Source: Pseudanabaena sp. UBA1465 (GTDB lineage: Bacteria; Cyanobacteriota; Cyanobacteriia; Pseudanabaenales; Pseudanabaenaceae). From it: a stretch of DNA of 22,344 nt. The notes beneath the pieces were generated by a model. The model searched no databases, had not been told where the DNA came from, and saw only the letters and a program-made list of their open reading frames with translations. How positions within the stretch are numbered: position 1 is the first letter of the stretch; the number at the start of each line of letters is the position of its first letter. Location: assembly GCA_002325645.1 (NCBI GenBank), contig DCSN01000218.1, forward strand, positions 23,463 through 45,806, in the 5' to 3' direction. This document shows, one piece after another, positions 7,728-15,805 of the stretch. A program made the position numbers and the translations under genes.

Positions 7728-10700
7728 TTAAGCGACAGCTTTAGCTTGGTGCATGGCATCTAGCCATTCAATCAAACTATCAAGCTGCTTATCGTGGGAA
7801 AGAGTGCCGATACCTCTGACGGTGACATTGCCTTTGCTATAGACAAAGCGCGATCGCAAATGACTAGGGAGATGTTCATGGAGCAACTTCCATGCAGGTT
7901 CTTCCATTTTCGATTCGAGGACAACGTGCTGTTTGCCTTCGGGTTTGATGCGTGAGAAGCCGATGCGTTTAGCCAGAAGTTTTAATTCCATCACTTTAAT
8001 CAATTGCATCGCTGGCACTGGAACTTTACCATAGCAATCATTCCATTCTTCGATGATTTGAGTCAGTTCACGGCGAGATGTCACCGCAGAGACGGCTCGG
8101 TAGGCGCTCATCTTGCGATCGCCATCGGGAATATATTCCGCAGGGATAAAGGCGGTAATCGGTAGATCGACTTGGGTATCATCGACTTCAGGAATTTCGG
8201 AGCCGCGTATTTCGGCGATCGCTTCTTGCAGCATTTCCATATACAGATCAAAGCCGATCGTGTTAATTTGCCCCGACTGTTCCGCACCGAGGATATTACC
8301 AATACCTCTAATTTCCATATCACGCATCGCTAACTGATAGCCTGAGCCGAGATGGGTAAATTCTTGAATCGCTTTGAGGCGTTTCCGCGCCACATCGGTG
8401 AGTTCGCCTTTTTCTTGATAAAACAGCCATGCGTGGGCTTGGATACCAGCCCGACCAACGCGACCTCGCAATTGATAGAGTTGAGAAAGTCCGAATCTCT
8501 GAGCATCTTCAATGATGATCGTATTCACACGCGGAATGTCTAAGCCTGATTCGATGATCGTAGTACAGATCATCATGTCAGATTCGCCACTGCTGAAGCT
8601 GAGCATCGTCGTCTCTAGATCTGATTCGGGCATTTGTCCATGGGCGATCGCCATGCGGACCGAGGGAATCATTTCATGGACTTTCGCCGAAACTTCTTCG
8701 ATATCATCAATGCGCGACACCACATAGAAAATCTGCCCACCGCGATCGAGTTCTTGACGAATGGCAGCGCGAACTAATTCAGAATTGTAACGCGATAAAT
8801 GGGTCATAATCGATCGCCGCGATGGTGGTGGTGTCGTAATCAGACTCATCTCACGCACCCCAGACATCGCCATATAGAGGGTTCTCGGAATTGGTGTAGC
8901 CGAGAGGGTCAGCACATCCACTTCTGTTTTCATGGTTTTAATTTTCTCTTTTTGCGCCACCCCAAAGCGTTGCTCTTCATCGATGACGAGTAACCCCAAA
9001 TCCTTAAAACCCACATCCTTGGATAACAGTTGATGTGTACCAACCACAATATCCAATTCACCCGTTTTCAGTTTGCGGACAATTTCTTTCTTTTCGGAAG
9101 TGCTTTTGAAGCGATTGAGTAGGGCAATATTGACGGGATAGGCGGCATAGCGTTCTTGCAAACTGTGGTAGTGCTGCTGCGCGAGGATCGTCGTGGGAAC
9201 GAGGAGCGCCGCCTGTTTGCCCGAAGTCACTGCCTTAAAAATTGTGCGAATTGCAACTTCCGTTTTGCCAAAGCCGACATCACCGCACACAAGGCGATCC
9301 ATCGGACGCGCACTTTCCATATCCTGCTTCACATCCTGCGTTGCCTTTAACTGATCAGGTGTGGCTTGATAGGGAAAAGAATCTTCCATTTCCTGTTGCC
9401 AAGGATTATCGGGCGGAAAAGAATATCCTAATTGTTGCGATCGCTTGGCGTATAGTTCCAACAAATCAAAAGCGATCTTCTTGATTGCTTTCTTTGCCTT
9501 AGCCGTGCTGTTTGTCCAAGCCTTGCCCGTCATCTTGTGCAGTTCGGGTTTATCCTCATGCATACCCCGATAGCGCGACAAAATCGACATCTGATCGACG
9601 ACAACCCGCAATAATCCATCGGCATATTTGAGAACCAAATATTCGCGAGTTTCTCGATTAACCGTCAACTTCTCCAATTTGACAAACTGCCCCACCCCAT
9701 GATTTTTGTGAACCACATAATCCCCAGGAGAAAGCTTATTTAAGTCAACCTGTTTCGAGGCGGCGCGGCGGCGCTTACGGACATAATTGGGTGTGCCGAG
9801 GGCGTGCTGTCCAAAAAACTCGCGATCGCTAATCACCGCAATACGATAAGTCGGCAATACAAAGCCTTGAATTTCAGCGATGCCTGAATATTTCAAAGCT
9901 ACGGCCATTCGCAGATTATGGGTTTTGTCGATCGCAGGAAAATCGCGAACATTGGGAATGAATTGGGCTTGGCAGTCATGCTCTTGCAACAGAGCCACGG
10001 TGCGCGAAGGTTGCGCGGAAATGAGAATAATTTTGTACTTCTGTTCGCGATAGTCGCGGATGGTTTGGGCAAGCTTCCCAAATTGGTGGGGAATTGCAGG
10101 AACTGAACGACTAGACATATTCACGCCACGATTTTCTTCGGCAAGTTCAAAGAGATCGAGGCGATCGAATCTATTGATTTCTGCTAAACATTCCGCAAAG
10201 GAGCGATGGAGTTTGCCCTCACCCCCAGCCCCTCTCCCTCTGGGAGAGGGGGGCAAGAAAGAGGGGAAAAGTTCTTCGGCGGACTCGTACCAGCGATCGC
10301 AATGGGCTTGACATTGTTCTAGCTCATCGATTACTACCAAACATTGTTCTGGATTAGGCAAGTAATCAAGGATAGAGGCGCTAGAAAGTGGATGAACTGC
10401 AAATCCTTTGGTGCTAAATTCATCGTCAGCATCTTGATCGGGAAATTCTAAACCCCCTAAAATATGCCCGTAACTAATGGGGGGCAGGAAAACAGAAGGA
10501 ATGCTATCTAAGGCTCGCTGTGTTGTCGGCTCGAATTCGCGAATCCTCTCAATCTCATCGCCGAACCAATCAATCCGCACAGGCATTTCACTAGACACAG
10601 GGAAAATATCGATAATATCGCCACGCCTTGCCCATTGCCCCTCACTTTCAACCGTAGAAGCATTTTCGTAACCCATCAGGGTTAGATTTTCCGCCAAATC

Positions 10701-11174
10701 CCGCAGCTTAATCTCGCAACCAACTTCTAGTTGGAGGCAATAGTCATTAAATTCTTGTGGACTAGGTAAATGCTTTTGTAATGCGCGATCGGTTGCCACG
10801 ATCGCCATTTTTTTCTGTTCCCCTTCCTGAGCTTGCCAATCCGCTAAATCCGCCAATACCTGCATCTGTCCCCAGATCACCTCTGACTCTGGCTGATATG
10901 GCTCATAGGGCAGCATATCGGAGTTGGGGTAGTAATGCACCGTAGCCCAGCCCATCGTTTCTAGCTGCACCGCCCAGCGTCCTGCCTCCTCAATCGTGGA
11001 GGTAATCACTAGCATCAGCTTTTCTTCTTTTTGGCTGAGGATGGAGCTAACTAGCCCTTTGCCAACCCGCGATAGTCCTGAAAGAGTGAGATGGTGCGAT
11101 CGCACCAGTTTACTTTCTAGTTCATCGGTGAGAGGCGATCGGATTAATGAACGGATGACGGAGGAAAAGGGCAT
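7728..11174 (-). CDS. mfd: Transcription-repair coupling factor Mfd
   Basis: The 1148-residue ATPase removes stalled RNA polymerase at DNA lesions and recruits UvrA. Domains in order are a UvrB-homology region (about 1-400), a CarD-like RNA-polymerase-interaction domain (DYVVHKNHGVGQF, from about 480), and two RecA-like translocase lobes with Walker A CGDVGFGKTEVA (about 628-639) and Walker B VIDEEQRFG (about 732-740). After the LRGRVGRAG motif comes the C-terminal TRCF/UvrA-binding region (IPAEYIPDGDRKMSAYR, about 1010-1026). DEEQ in place of the enterobacterial DEEH keeps the catalytic Glu. Residues about 303-320 (SPRGRGAGGEG and flanks) are encoded by a dispersed-repeat fragment within the coding frame and lie in the N-terminal module between conserved segments. 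There is no clear Shine-Dalgarno sequence before the ATG. It is co-directional with the photolyase gene. Confidence 0.95.
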   Translation of the reverse strand: MPFSSVIRSLIRSPLTDELESKLVRSHHLTLSGLSRVGKGLVSSILSQKEEKLMLVITSTIEEAGRWAVQLETMGWATVHYYPNSDMLPYEPYQPESEVIWGQMQVLADLADWQAQEGEQKKMAIVATDRALQKHLPSPQEFNDYCLQLEVGCEIKLRDLAENLTLMGYENASTVESEGQWARRGDIIDIFPVSSEMPVRIDWFGDEIERIREFEPTTQRALDSIPSVFLPPISYGHILGGLEFPDQDADDEFSTKGFAVHPLSSASILDYLPNPEQCLVVIDELEQCQAHCDRWYESAEELFPSFLPPSPRGRGAGGEGKLHRSFAECLAEINRFDRLDLFELAEENRGVNMSSRSVPAIPHQFGKLAQTIRDYREQKYKIILISAQPSRTVALLQEHDCQAQFIPNVRDFPAIDKTHNLRMAVALKYSGIAEIQGFVLPTYRIAVISDREFFGQHALGTPNYVRKRRRAASKQVDLNKLSPGDYVVHKNHGVGQFVKLEKLTVNRETREYLVLKYADGLLRVVVDQMSILSRYRGMHEDKPELHKMTGKAWTNSTAKAKKAIKKIAFDLLELYAKRSQQLGYSFPPDNPWQQEMEDSFPYQATPDQLKATQDVKQDMESARPMDRLVCGDVGFGKTEVAIRTIFKAVTSGKQAALLVPTTILAQQHYHSLQERYAAYPVNIALLNRFKSTSEKKEIVRKLKTGELDIVVGTHQLLSKDVGFKDLGLLVIDEEQRFGVAQKEKIKTMKTEVDVLTLSATPIPRTLYMAMSGVREMSLITTPPPSRRSIMTHLSRYNSELVRAAIRQELDRGGQIFYVVSRIDDIEEVSAKVHEMIPSVRMAIAHGQMPESDLETTMLSFSSGESDMMICTTIIESGLDIPRVNTIIIEDAQRFGLSQLYQLRGRVGRAGIQAHAWLFYQEKGELTDVARKRLKAIQEFTHLGSGYQLAMRDMEIRGIGNILGAEQSGQINTIGFDLYMEMLQEAIAEIRGSEIPEVDDTQVDLPITAFIPAEYIPDGDRKMSAYRAVSAVTSRRELTQIIEEWNDCYGKVPVPAMQLIKVMELKLLAKRIGFSRIKPEGKQHVVLESKMEEPAWKLLHEHLPSHLRSRFVYSKGNVTVRGIGTLSHDKQLDSLIEWLDAMHQAKAVA
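10215..10266 (-). repeat. MITE-interior fragment in frame within mfd
   Basis: This 52-bp stretch shares the CCCTCACCCC-AGCCCCTCTCCC-GGGAGAGGGG-CAAGAAA pattern of the MITE at 7541-7690, including a 10-bp stem (10229-10238 with 10242-10251). It has no terminal inverted repeats, so it is a partial copy. It keeps the mfd frame open and is translated as a Pro/Gly/Arg-rich linker. Confidence 0.8.
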
Positions 11175-11402
11175 GGGCTAAGAAATAACGTAAACAATGG
11201 CAACTTTTAAAGTTTAGCAATAATTTACAGGTAGGCACAGAATAAAAATATTGGTAGGGGTAGAGCATTTGCGTCACAATCTCCAAACTCTCTACTAAAA
11301 TCTCAATTCGCAAATGCTCTACCCTCTTTGCTTTCACCGATAAATTGGGACTGCGTTGTGAGGTTGTGGGCAGAGTATTCCCCAATTAAGCGAATCTGCA
11401 AA
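11175..11402. other. Intergenic region upstream of mfd
   Basis: This 228-bp gap between mfd and the Roco gene (both minus strand) must hold the mfd promoter and any Roco terminator. I see no protein-coding gene in it. Its main feature is the inverted repeat at 11258-11324. Confidence 0.6.
11258..11324. repeat. 67-bp element with 16-bp inverted repeats
   Basis: GGGTAGAGCATTTGCG (11258-11273) is repeated as its exact reverse complement at 11309-11324, with 35 unrelated bases between the arms. The size and shape suggest a small non-autonomous element or a long-loop hairpin. The arm resembles the single sequence GGGAATGCTATGCCCCTAC at about 14945-14963. No target duplication is evident. Confidence 0.65.
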
Positions 11403-13871
11403 TTATGGATTTTTGCGAGAATGCTCTGACCCTACGCCTGTATTGGGTGATCTGCCTTGAATCAATAGAGGAATGCGTTTATAGGTTTCGATCATCAGCT
11501 TTACAAAGTTAGGTTCGCTTAGTTCGCCATTGTATCGAAGGATAAAAGCGCCAATTACCCCCACGCCTAAAATGCCAAATATAAATACTATGGGAATGAT
11601 ATACCAAGGTACATAGGCACTAATAATCGCCGCCATTGCCGTAATTACGACGATCGCCAATAGAAAAAATCCGCCCGTTGACCAAAGACTTGGTTTAGTT
11701 GCGATCGCTGGTTTGGGATTGGGATCTGGTTCTTGCGTCATGGTTATGATTGGCGGTTGTGGATTGTTGATAACATTAACCGTGAGATTCTGGGGAAAGC
11801 GATCATAATTATGTTCATGTTTATCATGATTTTGGCGCGATCGCCTATCTTCAATATTACTGATCCCATCAAGTAACTCGCGAATATTGTAATCGCGATC
11901 GCTGTCAGAATATTCGGTTTTGCCGCGACGCTCTAAATCGAGGAGATGTTTATAGCTGACGGTGACTTGGGGATTGTCGGGGAGAGAAATGCGCTGATCG
12001 GGAGTTAGTCTGGGGCAGTCGTGGATATCGGCGAAGGTTTCGCGGATGAAGGTGAGAAAACTGCGGCGGGTGGCTTGATTGCCAGCGATGCGGATCAAGA
12101 TTTTGGCATCTTCGAGATCGGCTTTGACATAGGCGCGATTGCCATCCTGTGAGGCGAGGATTACCCCTGTGCGCCAGTAGGTGGGCTGAGGGAGACGCGC
12201 AATTTGGCGGTGGGTCTTGACGATGAAGCGGGAGATCACACTGCTGGGTAAGATTTTTTCGTAATGATATTCAAAATTGAGGGCATCTTCCCAACCTTCG
12301 GTATGGGGTTCTGGTTTGGGCAGGAGGTCGGGAATGAGATAGTCTGGATAATCTCGATCGCGAGAATTTTCCATTGGGAAACATAGCTCAAACTTTTCCA
12401 TCATGTCGAGAATGAATTTCTTGGCTTTGTTAGTACCGTAATCATTGCTGTCTTTGCGCGATTTGAGCTGAAAGATGCGATCGCATTCCTGCCATGTCAA
12501 AACGCCTTTGTGCTGGGTCATTAGCAGATTATCGTTAATAATTCTATAGGCTCCCAATGTCACCCATTCGGGATTGAGAACGTTGGTATCCTTGAGGCGG
12601 CGATCGCTTGAAAAGTTGAGAATAATCCCTAGTTCATGGAGCAGTTTCACAAGGGTTTTGCGCGATGAATCCCTAGTGATGCCTGAGTCGATACATTTCT
12701 GTTCGTATTCCTGATAGCTGATGTAGTCGCGATCGTCTCGCTCTAGTTTGTTTTTAACATCTAGCCATTTCACAGGAATCGGATCAAAGACATGGGGCAT
12801 ATCCACAGCGATCACTTCTTTAATTTTTTGTTGCAAGTCAGAGATGCCAATTCCCTTGGCGCAGGATGTACCGATAAAGGCTTTGATGTTGGGATATTTA
12901 TGTCTTAAGCCGCGTTCGTCAAGGTCGAGGGGATGTTCATCGACTTTATTACCAACAATGATCACGGGGGCGCTGTTGCCGAGGGTTTCGATCAGTTTTA
13001 GCCAATATTCGAGACGATTGGCGAGTTCGTCTTCGCGGTTATTCATCACCAATAGATAGAGGCTGCGCTCGGTCAAAAAGAATTGATGGGTGGCGTGCAT
13101 GATTTCCTGTCCGCCAAAGTCCCAAACCCGCAGTTTGACTTGTTCGCCCCTCGTCTGCAATTGCCAATCCCGAATCCGAATCCCATCGGTTTTGGCTTCT
13201 TCACTATCAAATTGATTGTCCAAAAGCCGCTTCACCAATGAGGTTTTGCCCACTGTTCCCTGTCCAACTAAAATCACCTTCGCTTCATTAAGCGGCTGTC
13301 GCTCTCGCTCTAACCAAAAATCAAAAATCGCTTTAGGATTTTCATAATCTTTCATAATCTCCAGAGGAATTTGTAAAAGATTATCCTCCAAACCCATCAT
13401 TTTAAGTTTAGGTAATTGACTCAACGCATCTGGGATGTCACTGATTCGATTGTTTCTGAGGTTAAGCGAGTGGAGATTGGTAAGTTGGGCAATCGCTTTA
13501 GGGATAATACTGATTTGATTGCTCTCAAGATCAAGTGTTTCGAGTTTGTAGAGTTGGGTGATCGTATCAGGAACAATGCTGATTTGATTGCCATTAAGAT
13601 CAAGTGTTTGGAGATTAAAAAGTTCGGTGATCGCATCGGGGATGATCTTTATCTGGTTGTCATAAAAAGAAAGCAGTTCGAGGTTAGTAAGTTTGGCGAT
13701 CTCGTCAGGAATCAGCGTGATTTGGTTATTAGAGAAGTCAAGCACTTTTAGATCAACTAAATTCGCAATCTCTGGTGGAATTGTTTTAATGTTTTTCCCT
13801 GACAAATTAAGAACTGTTACCTTCTTTTTTGCCACCTGTTCGATTATTGCCAATAACTCTGCATTATTCAT
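11403..13871 (-). CDS. LRR-Roc-COR (Roco family) GTPase with C-terminal membrane anchor
   Basis: The 822-residue multidomain protein has at least six 23-residue leucine-rich repeats (about 18-165, of the form LxxLxLxxNxIxxIPxxIxxL). A Ras-like Roc GTPase domain follows, with P-loop GQGTVGKTS (about 201-209), WDFGGQE switch (about 250-256) and NKVDEHP specificity motif (about 306-312). The COR domain spans about 350-600. After a polar linker come two strongly hydrophobic segments (about 727-775, starting near GGFFLLAIVVITAMAAII) and a short basic tail, so the protein is probably anchored in the inner membrane. Roco proteins act as nucleotide-switched dimers; targets of the bacterial ones are mostly unknown. 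No kinase or peptidase effector is fused here. It lies 66 bases downstream of the DUF5615 gene in the same direction and could be cotranscribed with it. No good Shine-Dalgarno precedes the start; the upstream strand is a T/C-rich tract. Confidence 0.88.
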   Translation of the reverse strand: MNNAELLAIIEQVAKKKVTVLNLSGKNIKTIPPEIANLVDLKVLDFSNNQITLIPDEIAKLTNLELLSFYDNQIKIIPDAITELFNLQTLDLNGNQISIVPDTITQLYKLETLDLESNQISIIPKAIAQLTNLHSLNLRNNRISDIPDALSQLPKLKMMGLEDNLLQIPLEIMKDYENPKAIFDFWLERERQPLNEAKVILVGQGTVGKTSLVKRLLDNQFDSEEAKTDGIRIRDWQLQTRGEQVKLRVWDFGGQEIMHATHQFFLTERSLYLLVMNNREDELANRLEYWLKLIETLGNSAPVIIVGNKVDEHPLDLDERGLRHKYPNIKAFIGTSCAKGIGISDLQQKIKEVIAVDMPHVFDPIPVKWLDVKNKLERDDRDYISYQEYEQKCIDSGITRDSSRKTLVKLLHELGIILNFSSDRRLKDTNVLNPEWVTLGAYRIINDNLLMTQHKGVLTWQECDRIFQLKSRKDSNDYGTNKAKKFILDMMEKFELCFPMENSRDRDYPDYLIPDLLPKPEPHTEGWEDALNFEYHYEKILPSSVISRFIVKTHRQIARLPQPTYWRTGVILASQDGNRAYVKADLEDAKILIRIAGNQATRRSFLTFIRETFADIHDCPRLTPDQRISLPDNPQVTVSYKHLLDLERRGKTEYSDSDRDYNIRELLDGISNIEDRRSRQNHDKHEHNYDRFPQNLTVNVINNPQPPIITMTQEPDPNPKPAIATKPSLWSTGGFFLLAIVVITAMAAIISAYVPWYIIPIVFIFGILGVGVIGAFILRYNGELSEPNFVKLMIETYKRIPLLIQGRSPNTGVGSEHSRKNP

Positions 13872-13937
13872 AGGGAAAAATTAAAAAGGAAAAAGGAAAA
13901 AACAGTTTTTTAGATTGCAATTTACTCTAAATATTAT

Positions 13938-14279
13938 TCATAGAAATTCCAACACATTTTTTATCGATTCATAGGAACTTCTTTGCAGCAAAGCTAACAA
14001 CCTTCGTAAAGCTTCACCAATCGGCAACTGCGGCGACACAATAATTCCAAAATGTTCCTTTTCCGAAATCACATAGTTATTGTGCAGCAACACAAAATCT
14101 TTCACATTGAAAGTAAACATACAAACACTCTGCTCGACTGCATACTCAATCTGTTCGCGATCGCTTCTTCCCTTTCTACCTAACTCCTGCACATGAATAG
14201 CTTCATAACCTCGCTTGCGTAAAGCCAAAGCCAAGTCAAGCTGCACATCTTCATCTAGCAATAACTTCACCTTAGCCAT
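13938..14279 (-). CDS. DUF5615 family PIN-like protein (putative toxin)
   Basis: The 113-residue protein begins VKLLLDEDVQLDLALALRKRGYEA, the pattern of DUF5615 (Mut7-C/PIN-like fold), with acidic residues at 9-11 and a second acidic site in TFNVKDFVLLH (about 55-65). The family is thought to comprise PIN-like RNases acting as toxins and is usually encoded directly after a DUF433 protein, as here with a 2-base gap. RNase activity is inferred from the family only. The intact frame and intact partner suggest a working pair. Confidence 0.8.
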   Translation of the reverse strand: MAKVKLLLDEDVQLDLALALRKRGYEAIHVQELGRKGRSDREQIEYAVEQSVCMFTFNVKDFVLLHNNYVISEKEHFGIIVSPQLPIGEALRRLLALLQRSSYESIKNVLEFL

Positions 14280-14281
14280 CT

Positions 14282-14578
14282 TTAACGACCCGCTTTAGGA
14301 TGAACTAACGCTTGACTCTTCCAATACTCGATATTAGAAGACTCTTCCAAATCCTTCTCAACTTCTTCCTGATGATCAAAATAATAGGCAAGTGCTGAAT
14401 GTACTTGAGAAGGTCGTAAATGGGAAAGCACACTTAAAATTTCATCCACATTCATCCCCATCTGATAATATCCAGCAATCCGCCGCACCGTTACCCTCGT
14501 ACCCTCAATAATTGGCGCACCATCCGCAATATCAGAACTAGCGGTAATATAAGGATAAATTGTTGCGGTAATACTCAT
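14282..14578 (-). CDS. DUF433 family putative antitoxin
   Basis: The 98-residue protein has the DUF433 core: PIIEGTRVTVRRIAGYYQMGMNVDEILSVL followed by LRPSQVHSALAYYFDHQEEVE (about 22-75). This is a winged or homeodomain-like helix-turn-helix common in antitoxins. It would bind its own promoter and neutralise the DUF5615 protein encoded 2 bases downstream. The DUF433-DUF5615 gene order is the standard one. A 42-base gap separates it from the small gene upstream. Confidence 0.83.
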   Translation of the reverse strand: MSITATIYPYITASSDIADGAPIIEGTRVTVRRIAGYYQMGMNVDEILSVLSHLRPSQVHSALAYYFDHQEEVEKDLEESSNIEYWKSQALVHPKAGR

Positions 14579-14620
14579 AGTTTCAGGTAAGGACGAACTA
14601 ACTATATTTTACAGGATTTT

Positions 14621-14851
14621 TCATGCATCCTCAGAACTATCCAAATAATTACGCAAATCAGCGATCGCTTCCTCCGCAGTCTGAGTCTTTAAAACTCCAG
14701 AGCGACACTCAGCCAAACCCTCACGACATTCTTCTAGAATTTGCCGCCTTCTCACCTCAGCATTCCGTTTCTTAAGAATATCAATTAACATTTCCTGCTG
14801 ATCGATTGACAACTGACTAACCGCATCAAGCGCACTTTCAAACGTAATCAT
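14621..14851 (-). CDS. Small orphan antitoxin-like protein
   Basis: The 76-residue, acidic, helical protein (MITFESALDAVSQLSIDQQEM at the N-terminus; a QTAEEAIADLRNYLD tail) resembles short cyanobacterial proteins often found before RelE-type or other toxins. The central LKKRNAEVRRRQILEECREGLAE is likely a long helix. I cannot name a Pfam family with confidence. No RelE-like toxin follows; the next gene is DUF433. It may be the residue of a decayed module or a third component of the downstream pair, given the same direction and the 42-base spacing. Confidence 0.6.
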   Translation of the reverse strand: MITFESALDAVSQLSIDQQEMLIDILKKRNAEVRRRQILEECREGLAECRSGVLKTQTAEEAIADLRNYLDSSEDA

Positions 14852-15082
14852 AATTTACCCTAATCGAGCAGATTCACAATATTTTACAAGGTTTTTAGGC
14901 AGGCGATCGGGTTGCCAAGGAAAAAGTAGAAAGGAAAATTTTTGTGGGAATGCTATGCCCCTACTTGACTTGTTCTCATATTGAGAGCATAATAACCATA
15001 GATTGCGTAACCTAAATTCAATACCAATTCAATACCAATTAGCAATCAAGGTAATCCTAATGAACCACAAGATTAAGATAGA
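14852..15082. other. Divergent spacer between antitoxin-like gene and higB pseudogene
   Basis: I see no gene here. It contains a near-tandem duplication (TTCAATACCAA twice at about 15018-15039), and at about 14945-14963 a single-copy sequence resembling the arms of the 67-bp element at 11258. It probably holds the promoters for the divergent modules. Confidence 0.5.
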
Positions 15083-15385
15083 ATGCACGTTATTTTGAGA
15101 AAAGCGTTGCTTGAATTTAGTCAGCGCTATGGTGACTCCAGAGTTGCTTTAGATGATTGGTATCGAATTGTTCGCAAAGCAAAATGGCAACATACTTAAC
15201 GATGTTAAATCCGTTTATCCCTCTGCCGATGCTGTTGTGATTTCACCATTTTTAACATCAAAGGAAATAAATATCGCTTGATAGTGAGTATTTCCTGTAA
15301 AACACAGGATATTTACGTTAAATATGTCCTCCCCCATACTGAATATGATTCAGGAAGTTGGGGAAATGCCCCTTACTTTAAATAA
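15083..15385 (+). pseudogene. higB: Frameshifted HigB-type mRNA interferase toxin
   Basis: Three frames joined in order give a HigB-like toxin of about 100 residues. The first frame, from ATG 15083, reads MHVILRKALLEFSQRYGD... ending WYRIVRKAKWQHT and hits a stop at 15197-15199. Reading resumes in a second frame as LNDVKSVYPSADAV (about 15196-15238). It then shifts again to FTIFNIKGNKYRLIVSISCK and IYVKYVLPHTEYDSGSWG (about 15240-15364), ending at TAA 15383-15385. GNKYRLIV and IYVKYVLxHxEYD are the conserved end of this family. The two frame changes make the toxin inactive unless unusual recoding occurs. Its natural stop overlaps the antitoxin start by 20 bases, the usual higBA arrangement. 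Confidence 0.88.
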
Positions 15386-15770
15386 GTTAGAATATGGAGC
15401 ATTATTAGCAGATATTCAACCACGAATTATCACTACTGAAGCAGAAAATGATCGTGCTTTAAGTATTGTTGAAAGTCTACTGTCTGAACAAAATCTTTCT
15501 CCAGAGAAAGAACAGATATTGCGTCTTCTAGTTTCTCTAATTGAGACATTTGAAGATGAACATTATCAGTTAGCATCTTCAACACCTCATTCTATTCTGT
15601 TACACTTGATGGAAGAAAGAGAAATAAGACAAACTGACCTTGTGGGGATAATTGGCTCTCGTGGAGTAGTTTCTGAAGTTGTTAATGGCAAAAGAGCTAT
15701 CAGCAAAAGTCAAGCTAAAGCACTTGGCAAGTTTTTCCATGTTGATCCCAGTCTGTTTATCAGCTTTTAA
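15366..15770 (+). CDS. higA: HigA-type antitoxin with XRE helix-turn-helix (orphaned)
   Basis: The 134-residue protein starts MPLTLNKLEYGALLADIQPRII, typical of HigA partners of HigB toxins, and ends with a Cro/C1-type helix-turn-helix (about residues 75-131: LHLMEEREIRQTDLVGIIGS, then SEVVNGKRAISKSQAKALGKFF). An ATG at 15324 is in frame, but its 14 extra residues are the higB coding sequence read in the wrong frame, so 15366 is preferred. The antitoxin reading frame is intact while the toxin is broken. It may survive as a DNA-binding autoregulator or as an anti-toxin against related HigB proteins elsewhere. Confidence 0.87.
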   Translation: MPLTLNKLEYGALLADIQPRIITTEAENDRALSIVESLLSEQNLSPEKEQILRLLVSLIETFEDEHYQLASSTPHSILLHLMEEREIRQTDLVGIIGSRGVVSEVVNGKRAISKSQAKALGKFFHVDPSLFISF

Positions 15771-15805
15771 TATGTCGTCTTACAATTCAAGATTTAACAG
15801 AAAAT

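Noticed and set aside
12748..13059. Plus-strand open frame of 103 codons.
   Set aside because: It overlaps the Roc GTPase domain in antisense and shows no family features.
13416..13751. Plus-strand open frame of 111 codons.
   Set aside because: It is antisense to the leucine-rich repeats; its regular pattern reflects the 69-bp repeat period of the real gene.
15324..15365. Upstream ATG as the start of higA.
   Set aside because: The extra residues are the higB end read in another frame; ATG 15366 matches HigA proteins.
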